Source: Pseudomonadota bacterium
GTDB taxonomy: Bacteria; Pseudomonadota; Gammaproteobacteria; Pseudomonadales; Pseudohongiellaceae
DNA length: 64,000 nt
NCBI GenBank assembly: GCA_027592275.1
Contig: JAQCKF010000003.1
Location: forward strand, 1-64,000
Direction of reading: 5' to 3'
Shown here: piece after piece, positions 15,473 through 24,324 of the stretch
How positions within the stretch are numbered: position 1 is the first letter of the stretch
Layout of the letters: each line of letters begins with the position of its first letter
Program-made: the position numbers and the translations under genes
The notes under the pieces: generated by a model
The model's input: the letters and a program-made list of their open reading frames with translations, nothing else
Told to the model about the DNA's origin: nothing
Database searches by the model: none

Positions 15473-17452
15473 ATGAGCTCGATGCAGAGAATACAGCTAC
15501 TGCTTTTTTTCATGCCAGTCGCCCTCGCCCACTATTACAGTCTTGATCGAAGTCTTCTCTCCGTTTTTTCTGCGTTGGTTTCCGTAAGCCTGATAGTTCT
15601 TACCAGCACTGCATTAATCAGTCAATTCGAACACGGCACTGTCAGAACCAGTATTGGTTTGGTAGTAATTTATTTACTATCTTTTTACTATGCCTCGCAG
15701 TTTATTAGTTACTACTTGCAGGGGAGTTATTTTAATCAGCAATACTTATTCCATTTTAATCTAACAACACTGCGCGAAAGTCTTGCCGCCTACTATTCCT
15801 TAATGTTTCTAATAGCTGGCTGGACAGCCTGCGTGCTGTTTGGCTTCTACTATCTTAGGGCGCAGCTACCACGCTCTAGCCATTCATTACCCGCTCTGGC
15901 AGGTCTTTTTGTTCTAGCCCTAATGTTGGACCCTGGGCTGCGACCGTCAGTTTTCGCCATGGCGAACTCTGCACTGTCGCCGCGGATAGATTCACTGGAG
16001 GCCATAGCCTGGGAAGAATTGAGCCTCGAGCAGGATGCATTGACCAACACACAGTTCACGTCGACCCCCGGAAAGAATCTATTATTCATCTTTCTCGAAG
16101 GCTTTGAAGCGATCTATACCGATAAGGATCTCTTCCCCGGCTTGACTCCGAACCTACAGGCATTGAACGAGGAAGGATGGCAGCTTGATAATATGCAGCA
16201 GGTGGAGGGCTCGGGCTGGACAATAGCCGGAATGGTATCCAGCTTATGTGGTACGCCGCTGTTGTATGAATCGAGTTTTGGCGGCAATGAAGTTCTTTTC
16301 TCGCGCATGCTCGACAAAGCTACTTGCTTGCCCGATGTGTTAAGTAGCGCGGGATACCAACAGATATTCATGGGTGGTGCCGCGCTAGGCTTCGCAAACA
16401 AAGGTAACTTCCTACTAGAGCATGGCTTTGATACAACCCTAGGTCGCCATGCTTTAGTTAACGAGCTTGCAGATCCCAACTATGTAAGCGGTTGGGGGCT
16501 TTATGATGATTCATTGTTTTCCCAAGCTTTAGAGCAATTTACTAGTCTAGCCGCATCAGAACAGCCCTTTAATCTCACACTACTTACTGTAGATACCCAT
16601 CACCCAATTGACGAGCCCTCCGCAAGCTGCAGCGAATATGATCAGATCGACAATTCGATCTTGCACGCTGTTCACTGCACCGACTATCTCTTGGGAGAAT
16701 TTCTCGACCAAGTTAAAGCACATCCCGCCTATGAAGACACAGTAGTGGTTCTTGTCTCCGATCACCTCGCAATGCGTAATAATGCATTCCCACTATTTCC
16801 TGAGAACTATCAACGACGACTGTATTTCAATGTGTTGAATTCAAGCGCTGCTGTTGAGCAAGAAATATTTGCTACACCGCTGGACATTTCACCTACCGTA
16901 TTGCAGCTGTTAGGAGTGCAACACGATGTTACGTTTCTTGCTGGCCTGGATTTGCTGAACACACCATTGAAAGATGCCGTGAGAGATACCTACGATCCGA
17001 ATCGGCTTGATGCCATACGCTATATCAACAGCAATCACCTCTCTACGGTCGAGGAGAATATTGCTTTCTCGCTAAGTCGACAAACTCTAGGCGAAATGGA
17101 TTTTTCTGAAAGCATATCGAACGTAAGGTACAACGGTGGGCAATTACAGTTTGATGCGGCGACAGGAGACCCTTACTTCATGTTACCTGCCTTAGGTGAT
17201 GTACAGTTCAGCGATGCAATGCTTTATCTAACAATTGAAACCGATGAACAACTCAATGTGGCAATCTACTTCGAAGCTGAACCCGGGCAAGGTTATTCTG
17301 AAGAAAACACATTGCAGCGCTACATTCCAGTCGGTCTCAATCGGGTAGTTTTCGAATTGAAGGGAGTTGCTACTGGGAGCCGAATCCGTATCGACCCTGG
17401 GCAACTACCTGGTCGCTATAGCATTCGAGAATTGGAGATCAGAGCACAATAG
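15473..17452 (+). CDS. Membrane phosphoglycerol/phosphoethanolamine transferase, OpgB/LtaS-like sulfatase family
   Basis: A 659-residue inner-membrane protein. The first 155 or so residues hold about five transmembrane helices. A periplasmic alkaline-phosphatase-fold catalytic domain follows, with LLFIFLEGFEAIY (metal ligand Glu), the nucleophile region GSGWTIAGMVSSLCGTP (Thr250), LTVDTHHP and VLVSDHLAMRN (D430, H431). The SDHLAMRN phrase and the VSGWGLYDD block are typical of OpgB/MdoB, which transfers phosphoglycerol from phosphatidylglycerol to periplasmic glucans. The C-terminal 120 residues form an extra beta-rich extension. The exact acceptor is unproven. It follows dgkA on the same strand. 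Confidence 0.88.
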   Translation: MSSMQRIQLLLFFMPVALAHYYSLDRSLLSVFSALVSVSLIVLTSTALISQFEHGTVRTSIGLVVIYLLSFYYASQFISYYLQGSYFNQQYLFHFNLTTLRESLAAYYSLMFLIAGWTACVLFGFYYLRAQLPRSSHSLPALAGLFVLALMLDPGLRPSVFAMANSALSPRIDSLEAIAWEELSLEQDALTNTQFTSTPGKNLLFIFLEGFEAIYTDKDLFPGLTPNLQALNEEGWQLDNMQQVEGSGWTIAGMVSSLCGTPLLYESSFGGNEVLFSRMLDKATCLPDVLSSAGYQQIFMGGAALGFANKGNFLLEHGFDTTLGRHALVNELADPNYVSGWGLYDDSLFSQALEQFTSLAASEQPFNLTLLTVDTHHPIDEPSASCSEYDQIDNSILHAVHCTDYLLGEFLDQVKAHPAYEDTVVVLVSDHLAMRNNAFPLFPENYQRRLYFNVLNSSAAVEQEIFATPLDISPTVLQLLGVQHDVTFLAGLDLLNTPLKDAVRDTYDPNRLDAIRYINSNHLSTVEENIAFSLSRQTLGEMDFSESISNVRYNGGQLQFDAATGDPYFMLPALGDVQFSDAMLYLTIETDEQLNVAIYFEAEPGQGYSEENTLQRYIPVGLNRVVFELKGVATGSRIRIDPGQLPGRYSIRELEIRAQ

Positions 17453-17459
17453 CAGATAA

Positions 17460-19040
17460 CTATCCCCAAGCTGGATTCACGAGTTGCCGAATATATGGCA
17501 TGAGATCTGTCGCCGCCATACCACGCTGACCCTCTGCCTGCATGGAGAGATCTGCCGCTTCACCGTGAATGCACACGCCGGCACAGAGGCTGCTCTCTAG
17601 CGAGTTGCCTTGCGCTATAAGACTGCCGACGATTCCACTCAACACATCACCCATTCCTCCAGTTGCCATACCTGCATTGCCTTCGCTACACAGAAAGAGC
17701 TTTTGCTGCGATTTTTCGGCGGAACAGATCAGACTGCCGCTTCCCTTGAGTAGACAGAAACCGCCCCAGATGTCATGCAGTTGACGAACGGCGGCGTAGC
17801 GATCGTCCTGTATCTCATCGATCGAGTAATTTAGCAGCGCTGCTGCCTCGCCAGGGTGCGGGGTGAGTATCCAGTTGTCCCTTTTTATTCCTGTGCCTTT
17901 CTCTGCTGTACCCTGCTCTCTCTTCTCGGCGAGCAGATGCAAGGCGTCGGCATCAATAACTAAAGGCTTGTCAGTTGATATCTGTGCGGACAGTGCCTTC
18001 TGCATTAGGCTTCGCGCCCAACTGCCGCGTCCCAAGCCAGGGCCAATCACGATCGTGGTTGCCCTGGAAATGAGCTCGTCAATATTGGTGTTGTCATCTT
18101 CGGTGCCTAGCACCATGACCTCAGGTCGTCTCGCTAGCAAAGCTGGACGATGAGTGGAGCGAGTGATGACACTCACAAGGCCTGCCCCGCTTCGCAGAGC
18201 CGCCTCGGCTGCCATTATTACGGCACCGCCGAAACTCGAATCGCCGCCGATGACTAGCACATGACCATGGCTACCCTTGTGCGAAGCGCTTGCGCGAGGC
18301 GCAAGCATCGCTCTTGTCGAATTGATATCTATACGCTGCGCAATCGGCTTCGGTGAAGACTCGCTAGTAAATACTTGATCGGGCACATCTAGATGGTGAT
18401 AAATCAGCTCGCCAACATAGTCGCCAGCCTGATTCGTGAGTAGGCCCTGCTTTAAGCCGATAAATGTAACCGTTACATCCGCAGTGACCGCGACGCCGAG
18501 ACACGCGCCTGTGTCAGCACTGAGGCCGGACGGGATATCGATCGCAAGCACCGGTCGATCTGCGCTGTTGATGAATTCGATAGCCTCTGCGTAGTCGCCA
18601 GTCACTTCTCTGTCTAATCCAATACCTAGCAGCGCATCAACGACAACGGGATGGGCGTGGTGTTTCTCATGCTCAACATCGAAATCAGCGAAGGGCGTTA
18701 TCAATACTTGCTGCTTGTCCGCCCACTGCGCAGCGAGCCTCGCATCACCCTGCAATTTTTCTGGATCGCAAAGAGTTATAACCTCAGTGCTCAGTCCCTG
18801 CTCTTTCGCCAAACTGGCGAGGAGATAGCCATCGCCTGCATTGTTGCCCGAACCTGCAAACACTTGCACGTGACGCGTCTGCGGCCACTTCTCCATTAGC
18901 TTATTGAAGGCGATCGATGCCGCCGTTTGCATTAGAGTGAAGCCCGGAATGCCGAACTGTTCAATCGCTATCTTATCGAGTAGACGGACCTGCGCTGCGG
19001 TATAGAGATCCCTGGGTAGCCTGGTCAGATAGTCTGTCAT
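17460..19040 (-). CDS. nnr: Bifunctional NAD(P)H-hydrate epimerase / ADP-dependent NAD(P)H-hydrate dehydratase
   Basis: A 526-residue two-domain repair enzyme that restores damaged NADHX and NADPHX. The N-terminal YjeF-type epimerase domain (about 1-230) has VFAGSGNNAGDGYLLASL and AIDIPSGLSADTG. The C-terminal ribokinase-like dehydratase domain (about 240-520) has GGDSSFGGAVIMAAEAALRSG, VIGPGLGRG, LTPHPGEAAALL and the terminal signature MATGGMGDVLSGIVGSL. The length is normal for the fused form. It is convergent to the phosphoglycerol transferase gene, only 7 bp away. It shares a strand with the MarR gene, whose stop lies 2 bp before this start, so the two are co-transcribed. Confidence 0.96.
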   Translation of the reverse strand: MTDYLTRLPRDLYTAAQVRLLDKIAIEQFGIPGFTLMQTAASIAFNKLMEKWPQTRHVQVFAGSGNNAGDGYLLASLAKEQGLSTEVITLCDPEKLQGDARLAAQWADKQQVLITPFADFDVEHEKHHAHPVVVDALLGIGLDREVTGDYAEAIEFINSADRPVLAIDIPSGLSADTGACLGVAVTADVTVTFIGLKQGLLTNQAGDYVGELIYHHLDVPDQVFTSESSPKPIAQRIDINSTRAMLAPRASASHKGSHGHVLVIGGDSSFGGAVIMAAEAALRSGAGLVSVITRSTHRPALLARRPEVMVLGTEDDNTNIDELISRATTIVIGPGLGRGSWARSLMQKALSAQISTDKPLVIDADALHLLAEKREQGTAEKGTGIKRDNWILTPHPGEAAALLNYSIDEIQDDRYAAVRQLHDIWGGFCLLKGSGSLICSAEKSQQKLFLCSEGNAGMATGGMGDVLSGIVGSLIAQGNSLESSLCAGVCIHGEAADLSMQAEGQRGMAATDLMPYIRQLVNPAWG

Positions 19041-19042
19041 GG

Positions 19043-19483
19043 TTATTTATCGAATTTCTGAATGAGGCGACGCACTAAGCGCAGGCCTGCATCCAATTCT
19101 TCAATGGGAATGTCTTCAGTGTTCTCTATCGCCCATGGATCCTGCACGTCGCGCAAATCTTTATAGGCAGTCTTCCCCTCTTCGGTGAGTACCACCAGCA
19201 CCGAACGCTTATGTTTAGGATTGGACTGATAGGAGAGTAGGCCGTCGGTGACCATAACATCGGTGATGCGCTGCACTGCCTGCCGCGACTGGCCTAAGAC
19301 TCTAGCGATGCCCGGCACTGTCAGCCCCGAATTGGAAAGGGCGATGACTCCAATGACCTTCCATCTAGCACTGGTTAGGCCCAGCGCCTCGGTCATATCG
19401 TCTCCTTCCGCTATTAAGAGTCCATTCAGCCTGAATAAGGACAATACAAGGTCAAGAAACAGCATGCGTTTGGGGGAATGCAT
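19043..19483 (-). CDS. MarR family transcriptional regulator
   Basis: A 146-residue winged-helix regulator. The DNA-binding core (about residues 30-110) includes TSARWKVIGVIALSNSGLTV, GIARVLGQSRQAVQRITDVM and the wing YQSNPKHKRSVLVVLTEEG. The length is typical of MarR dimers. The gene lies directly upstream of nnr with a 2-bp gap and may simply share its promoter, or it may regulate the operon. The ligand is unknown. The 286-bp intergenic region to the SIMPL gene is a divergent promoter region. Confidence 0.9.
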   Translation of the reverse strand: MHSPKRMLFLDLVLSLFRLNGLLIAEGDDMTEALGLTSARWKVIGVIALSNSGLTVPGIARVLGQSRQAVQRITDVMVTDGLLSYQSNPKHKRSVLVVLTEEGKTAYKDLRDVQDPWAIENTEDIPIEELDAGLRLVRRLIQKFDK

Positions 19484-19769
19484 TAGTTTTCCTCTAAATC
19501 CCTCCCTAATACGCCGTAAACCTGCGTTTGGATGCCTACTACACCTAGAATGGAACGACCTATGTCAGCATGTTGTCATTTGACACCGAATCTCCGGTAC
19601 AGTCAATTGTTGTTTGAGCCTGTAGAATCGTGTCCACGCTCTCCGCCTGCCTGCTAGAACTATAGTGACAGAAATTGCGACTTGAATAGCAGAGCACACA
19701 ATTCAACAAGTTATAAAGGGCCATACCGGTTCGGCGGTTCGAGTCGCCACTTCTCACAAGGACAACATC

Positions 19770-20570
19770 ATGAACAAATTACTATCACTCTCTCTGGCGG
19801 CTGCAGCGGCTGCTTCACTCGCAGGCTACAGTCATTCCAGCTTAGCGCGGGCACAACTCAGCGGCACACCAGATGAGTTGCGAGAATTTTTGCACCCCAG
19901 ACCTAACACAGTGAACATCAATGGCGAAGGCGAGTTAACGGCTTACAAGGACACTGCCAAGGTCAGCCTCATGGTCACCTCCGACGAGCGTAGTCTGAGC
20001 CAAGCTATGGAGGCTAATCAGGCACTGCGACTGGAACTGATCCAAGAATTCGTCGCAGCAGGTATCCCTACGGACGCCATCAACAACTCAAAGTTTTCCA
20101 GCTCACCGCAGTTCGGCCTGTTCGGTCGCAACCCAAACAGCTTTGAAGTGTCCGCACGTATGGAAATCCAGGTGACCAGTGAGGAGCACTTGCAACTATT
20201 GGCCGCTGCAGCAGACGAACACGACGAGGTGGACTTCGAGAGCACTGCCTTCGAGCACAGTGAGGAGGACGACTTCGAGGATCAAGTGAGAGAGATAGCC
20301 CTGCAGGATGTCATGGCTCAGAAGGCCTACTATGAAAGCAGCCTTGGCCTAGAGTTGAAGGCGATAAATTTCTTTTACGGGGGCATTCGTCAGATGGCTA
20401 GAGCGATGCCTAGAGCAATGATGTCGCAGGAGATGGCGATGGACTCGAACGACAGAGCCACAGCCTCCTCAATCGCTTTATCGTCAGCCCCAGCTGTCAC
20501 ACCGACATTTGATGAAGTAGAATACCAGACGAACATTAACGTGGTATTCGAAATCATCAATGAGAATTAG
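19770..20570 (+). CDS. SIMPL (DUF541) domain periplasmic protein
   Basis: A 266-residue exported protein with a signal peptide (LSLSLAAAAAASLAGYSHS, about 4-22). The SIMPL/DUF541 domain (about 45-265) opens with VNINGEGELTAYKDTAKVSLMV, continues with the typical LIQEFVAAGIPTDAINNSKF and ends with YQTNINVVFEI. An unusual Met-rich, low-complexity insertion (about 213-228: MARAMPRAMMSQEMAM) lies before the last strand and could bind copper or be an unstructured loop. AAGGACAAC precedes the ATG. It overlaps the next gene by 11 bp, indicating co-translation. DUF541 proteins are membrane or periplasmic proteins whose function is mostly unknown. Confidence 0.9.
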   Translation: MNKLLSLSLAAAAAASLAGYSHSSLARAQLSGTPDELREFLHPRPNTVNINGEGELTAYKDTAKVSLMVTSDERSLSQAMEANQALRLELIQEFVAAGIPTDAINNSKFSSSPQFGLFGRNPNSFEVSARMEIQVTSEEHLQLLAAAADEHDEVDFESTAFEHSEEDDFEDQVREIALQDVMAQKAYYESSLGLELKAINFFYGGIRQMARAMPRAMMSQEMAMDSNDRATASSIALSSAPAVTPTFDEVEYQTNINVVFEIINEN

Positions 20571-21087
20571 CTGTTTTAGCCTACTTAGCTTTTTAATTTT
20601 TACATCCACTGCTGGCGCCGCTGAAATACGCGACGCCAACAGGCTACTGCGTGTCAGCAATGTAGCCAGTCAATTCGAATCGATGACACTGCTGCAAACA
20701 CGAAATATCATCCGGACTTACACCAGCATCGTGGCGATGTCAGCCGATGTCGAGTTGCCTCAGTGGATAAAGATGGAGATAGCAGCTTGCTACGAACAGA
20801 CGTTCGCCTGGGAAAAATTCGAAGATGGGATTGCCCAAATTCTATTGGAAAATTTCAGTAACCACGAGATGATCCTGCTGACAGATTTCTATCGCAGCGA
20901 AGGGCTGTCACCTACGGAAATCCCAAACTTTAAAGCAGCGATTGCCAAAGGTGAGATGATTCAGCAACTCACTGCCGACTATATTTTTGCCAACAGTGAC
21001 GGCTGCGCCGAGCACGATATAGATCTCATACTCGGCTTCCTTGCCGACCCTCAGTTAAAGTCAAACAAAACTCTCGCGGCCGAATAG
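20560..21087 (+). CDS. Secreted hypothetical protein (DUF2059-like)
   Basis: A 175-residue exported protein with a short signal peptide (CFSLLSFLIFTSTAGAAE, cleavage after about residue 21). The mature chain is helical. The stretch EKFEDGIAQILLENFSNHEMILLTDFYRSEGL resembles DUF2059-type proteins, in which a Phe-Tyr segment follows a helical bundle; this assignment is tentative. Two cysteines (in AACYEQTF and DGCAEHD) could form a disulfide. It overlaps the SIMPL gene by 11 bp, so the products are probably made together. Confidence 0.75.
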   Translation: MRISCFSLLSFLIFTSTAGAAEIRDANRLLRVSNVASQFESMTLLQTRNIIRTYTSIVAMSADVELPQWIKMEIAACYEQTFAWEKFEDGIAQILLENFSNHEMILLTDFYRSEGLSPTEIPNFKAAIAKGEMIQQLTADYIFANSDGCAEHDIDLILGFLADPQLKSNKTLAAE

Positions 21088-21116
21088 TCTAAGAAACCCT
21101 GTAGACTCTCTTTTTT

Positions 21117-21160
21117 ACTATCTGTTTCCTTCCTATTAACTATCTGTTCCCTACCTATTA
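21117..21160. repeat. Tandem 22-nt duplication at a gene end
   Basis: Two near-identical 22-nt units beginning ACTATCTGTT and ending CCTATTA (21117-21138 and 21139-21160) lie in the short gap between two convergent genes. They abut the stop codon of the VOC gene. Such slippage-type duplications are usually neutral. Confidence 0.7.
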
Positions 21161-21161
21161 A

Positions 21162-21932
21162 CTACGGCTCCACCAATTCAATCCGTACGCCGTCCGGTCC
21201 TGCGGCAAACGCGATTCGTATGGTACGAAACTCGCGAGGGTCCATCGTAAACTCTACGCCGTTACCCTTCAGTTCGGTCTCTGTTGCCGTGAGGTCGGTA
21301 AACTTCCAGCCAAGATGATCGAAGCTTCGGCCCTGAGTCGGCGCAACTTCGCCACTAGCCTGGCTCACTAGCAACAAGACATCGCCGTAGTTCAAAGCGG
21401 GCAATGCACCCTTCCATAACTCACGCTCTCCACCAAAATTTTCGCCATACCAATCCAGCGTACCCTCAGGATCCGGCGAAGTTAGATGAAGATGATGCAT
21501 ACCGCGCAAATCCGGATCGTCGATGATTTCAATCTTCGTACCCCAAGGGTCTTCAACGAAGCCAATCTGCATTTCGCCAAATGCGACAAGATCACCCAGT
21601 TGCTTGCCACCATCGGCAACAACCCCGGCGACTACATCGGCCACATTGCTCATGGAGAATCCGAAATGATCGACACCGGAACCAACCGAGCCTTCACCTG
21701 GATCGCGCTCGAAGAAAATCACTGCGATGTCGCCGTACATGACACGGTCGATCGGATAGTCGGTATTATTCGAGCGAAGAAACCGCGCCGCCTCTCCTCC
21801 AAAATGTTTCACATACCAGTTAACCGCTTCTTGCGAGCTAGTAGCAGCGAGGTGAATATGATCGTAGGGGGCCGCAAAACTTTTTACGGAAACGAATAGG
21901 AATAATATAGCGAGCAATGAGTACTTTTTCAT
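21162..21932 (-). CDS. Exported VOC (glyoxalase/dioxygenase superfamily) protein
   Basis: A 256-residue protein with a signal peptide (SLLAILFLFVSVKSFAA, about 4-20) and two VOC modules. The first, about 24-138, begins YDHIHLAATSSQEAVNWYVK; the second, about 145-254, begins HHLHLTSPDPEGTLDWYGEN. Each module has the His at its first strand and a Glu/Asp-rich last strand (WGTKIEIID and GVRIELVEP) as in metal-binding VOC enzymes. Periplasmic export is less common for this superfamily. Substrate and reaction are unknown. It is convergent with the DUF2059-like gene and has its own start 66 bp from the DUF4159 gene's end. Confidence 0.88.
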   Translation of the reverse strand: MKKYSLLAILFLFVSVKSFAAPYDHIHLAATSSQEAVNWYVKHFGGEAARFLRSNNTDYPIDRVMYGDIAVIFFERDPGEGSVGSGVDHFGFSMSNVADVVAGVVADGGKQLGDLVAFGEMQIGFVEDPWGTKIEIIDDPDLRGMHHLHLTSPDPEGTLDWYGENFGGERELWKGALPALNYGDVLLLVSQASGEVAPTQGRSFDHLGWKFTDLTATETELKGNGVEFTMDPREFRTIRIAFAAGPDGVRIELVEP

Positions 21933-21998
21933 GTGGCAGCCTCTTTTATTGTTCTGATACTTGTGACTTTTTAGTTTTTGCTAATTTTTTGCGACACG

Positions 21999-22805
21999 CT
22001 AGTGCGTCATGGAGTAAACCAAATAGTTAATTCCCAATCGATAGGCAGCATTTGCGTAACGTGTTGGATAGGAAGGATGGTAAGTATGTTCCCAGCCATC
22101 ACCCATGTCAGAATTCCAATTGATCAGAACCATGACTCGACCATCGTCGTCGAGGATCGCGTGATTTGACGCGAAGTTAATACCTTGCTCACCGAAATCA
22201 TCATTTCGAAACAGCGCTGGGATCATCTGTGGACCATCGATGTCGTAGTAAACATGGAAGATTTCGTGATCCGATTTTAACTCGACGACCTCGCGATCGG
22301 GAAACACCTGGCTAAAGGCTGAATAGAAATTATCCCACTGTCGCTGGCCCCAAAAATCGTCGATAAGCAAGAAGCCACCGCGCAGCAAATATTCACGCAC
22401 ATTATCTATTTCGTTTGTGCTCAAGCTGAGCCCACCACCCTGACCAACTTCCAACATATACAGAAACGGGTAATTGAATATCCCCTCATCGTCGAAACGC
22501 AGAACGATGGGCTCGCTCATCACACGGATATTGGTCAGTCGAGAAACGCCACGTAGAAAATTGATATCGGCATCAGGGAAATCGATAGACCAAGGTCCGT
22601 AACCGTAACCACCGCCGTAATAGGTATCGAACTGAACGCGGACAAAATTGAACTCGCCTGCGTCGTCGTACGCTAGTTCGCTGAAATCATTCTCCGCCGC
22701 GCCAGACAAACTGCATTGAATACCGATGAGAAGGAAGAGTAACGCCGCGATTGTTTTGTGTGGTCTGACGAACGTCTGCATCGTTTTAGGCATAGATTCA
22801 GGCAT
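21999..22805 (-). CDS. DUF4159 domain-containing exported protein
   Basis: A 268-residue protein. After an N-terminal signal region (IAALLFLLIGIQCSLSGAAE) almost the whole chain is a DUF4159 domain. Typical pieces are FNFVRVQFD, WSIDFPDADINFLRGVSRLT, LRGGFLLIDDFWG and the end YRLGINYLVYSMTH. The fold is class I glutamine amidotransferase-like, but the cysteine nucleophile is not evident. The start is uncertain: in-frame ATGs also exist at 22793 and 22781, and none has a clear ribosome-binding site. The family role is unknown. Confidence 0.85.
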   Translation of the reverse strand: MPESMPKTMQTFVRPHKTIAALLFLLIGIQCSLSGAAENDFSELAYDDAGEFNFVRVQFDTYYGGGYGYGPWSIDFPDADINFLRGVSRLTNIRVMSEPIVLRFDDEGIFNYPFLYMLEVGQGGGLSLSTNEIDNVREYLLRGGFLLIDDFWGQRQWDNFYSAFSQVFPDREVVELKSDHEIFHVYYDIDGPQMIPALFRNDDFGEQGINFASNHAILDDDGRVMVLINWNSDMGDGWEHTYHPSYPTRYANAAYRLGINYLVYSMTH

Positions 22806-22892
22806 GGATTCGAGTACTTCTACGGCTAGGCAGGAGGGAACAGGCGAACGCTTAGTGTGTCTGGATTCCGGGCATTATTCAAGCGTAGGCGG

Positions 22893-23834
22893 CTATTGCT
22901 GGCGCATTGAGGCACAGTAGTCTTCATCGCTAACAGCAGGTGTGAACCAGATGTAGTCATAGGCCTTTACGCTGCCGAATTGCTGAAGATAATCGCCTGG
23001 GTTATTGCTGGCCTCATCAACCTCCATGAAAGCCAGTGAGACAATCTGACTCTCCTCTAAGCTCGACTGTCTGTTCAACAGGTAGTTAGGCACGCCGAGG
23101 TCGCGACGGATATGGTAGTTGCCGGCGACAAGAACCTGTAATTGCTGATCTGTATTTGAAGCTAGACTGGACGCCATGGCAAAGTCTCGCGCCTGTTGCA
23201 CTCTTACCATCGCGGGAAATTGCGATTCAGGCAACATGCCGCAGTGGCTGTCATCGATGTCTTTCTTTAGGGCCACCATCGTCTGCTCGTCCAACACGCC
23301 TTCGATCTCCGCTGCTGTTGGCGCTGAGTAGACCTGCATCATTTCTTCGTTGCTAATGTTCGCTGCATTAATCAATACATCGGCCTGTATGGCGCTGCGT
23401 AACAGCGGACCGTAATAATCCCAATTCCAACCTTCATTGTCCCATTGTAGATACTCGTTAATCTGCTCAAGACTACTCTGTGGGCTTAATGACAACTCTT
23501 GCAGTAGCGGCTGCTGTTCACTACTCATCATCTCGAAGGATACTACTGACACATCGCCAGTCTGAAGAACATGATCGAGAGCGCGGAGCTGCAATGCGTG
23601 ATGATCTGGATTGTCGTGTTTCTCGCCCAAAAGAAGATAATTAACCCCTTCTATGCGAGTTAGTAACTCGTCCGCCGCGATATATTTGTCAGCCTCACTA
23701 TCCCAGATCATGCCGACGAGCGCATGCTCAGTGAGCAGTTGCGACTGCCACTGCTGAACCTGCTCCTGTTGCGTCGATGCGCAGCCGGCCAAGAGCAATA
23801 AGGCTAGCGAGAATGAATTTCTAATTCGTGCCAC
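22893..23834 (-). CDS. ChaN-type (DUF399) heme-binding-like lipoprotein
   Basis: A 313-residue lipoprotein. I choose GTG 23834 because it gives a compact lipoprotein signal (ARIRNSFSLALLLLAGC, lipid cysteine at 18) and overlaps the upstream cytochrome stop by 14 bp. An ATG at 23864 is an alternative that makes the signal longer. The DUF399/ChaN domain shows VNYLLLGEKHDNPDHHALQL near residues 50-70 and VAGNYHIRRDLGVP near the C-terminus, both usual for the family. Family members in other bacteria bind heme or take part in iron uptake. It forms a tight operon with the cytochrome and the SixA-like gene. Confidence 0.85.
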   Translation of the reverse strand: MARIRNSFSLALLLLAGCASTQQEQVQQWQSQLLTEHALVGMIWDSEADKYIAADELLTRIEGVNYLLLGEKHDNPDHHALQLRALDHVLQTGDVSVVSFEMMSSEQQPLLQELSLSPQSSLEQINEYLQWDNEGWNWDYYGPLLRSAIQADVLINAANISNEEMMQVYSAPTAAEIEGVLDEQTMVALKKDIDDSHCGMLPESQFPAMVRVQQARDFAMASSLASNTDQQLQVLVAGNYHIRRDLGVPNYLLNRQSSLEESQIVSLAFMEVDEASNNPGDYLQQFGSVKAYDYIWFTPAVSDEDYCASMRQQ

Positions 23835-24324
23835 CCATTTGCATCCATTGTTGATAGATATCATCGGTCCAGAAACTTTGAAAATAGGCCACCGCCGCCA
23901 GCTTCTCATCGTTTTCTAGCACATCGATGAATGCGGGCATTTTCCCGCCCATAGCCTCTCCACCGTAGTCTATTACTCGAAGTAGTATTTCTTGAGGGTG
24001 ATGCCAGGCGTGCGCCGAGCCATTAAGAGGTGGTGGAGGGAACGAACCGTCATCCAGTTTTTCGCGCCAATCCTCAACAGTACCTTGCGCCTGGGCTCCG
24101 TGGCACACGGCACAATTCTGCGCGAATACTTCGCGTCCAAGCACAACTTGTTCAGCGCTATTCCAACGTTCAACTTCCATTGGTCCCGATGTTTCTTCAC
24201 TGCTTGCGGTTGCGGGCGATACAGCCGAGCCGTCTGCTTGTGAAACTGCCGCCTGATCGGTGCAACTCGCCAATGAGATAACACCAAATAGGGTAAAGAT
24301 AATTTTCATGGCTTTTAGGCTCAT
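23821..24324 (-). CDS. Cytochrome c lipoprotein
   Basis: A 167-residue monoheme cytochrome. A lipoprotein signal ends at VISLASC (Cys21). A Ser/Ala/Glu-rich linker leads to the heme motif CAVCH (C71, C74, H75), and a GGKMPAF near residue 128 supplies the likely Met axial ligand. GAGAGAGCA precedes the ATG. The domain resembles class I cytochromes used as periplasmic electron carriers. It overlaps the SixA-like gene by an ATGA and the ChaN-like gene by 14 bp, which indicates translational coupling. Confidence 0.92.
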   Translation of the reverse strand: MSLKAMKIIFTLFGVISLASCTDQAAVSQADGSAVSPATASSEETSGPMEVERWNSAEQVVLGREVFAQNCAVCHGAQAQGTVEDWREKLDDGSFPPPPLNGSAHAWHHPQEILLRVIDYGGEAMGGKMPAFIDVLENDEKLAAVAYFQSFWTDDIYQQWMQMGGTN

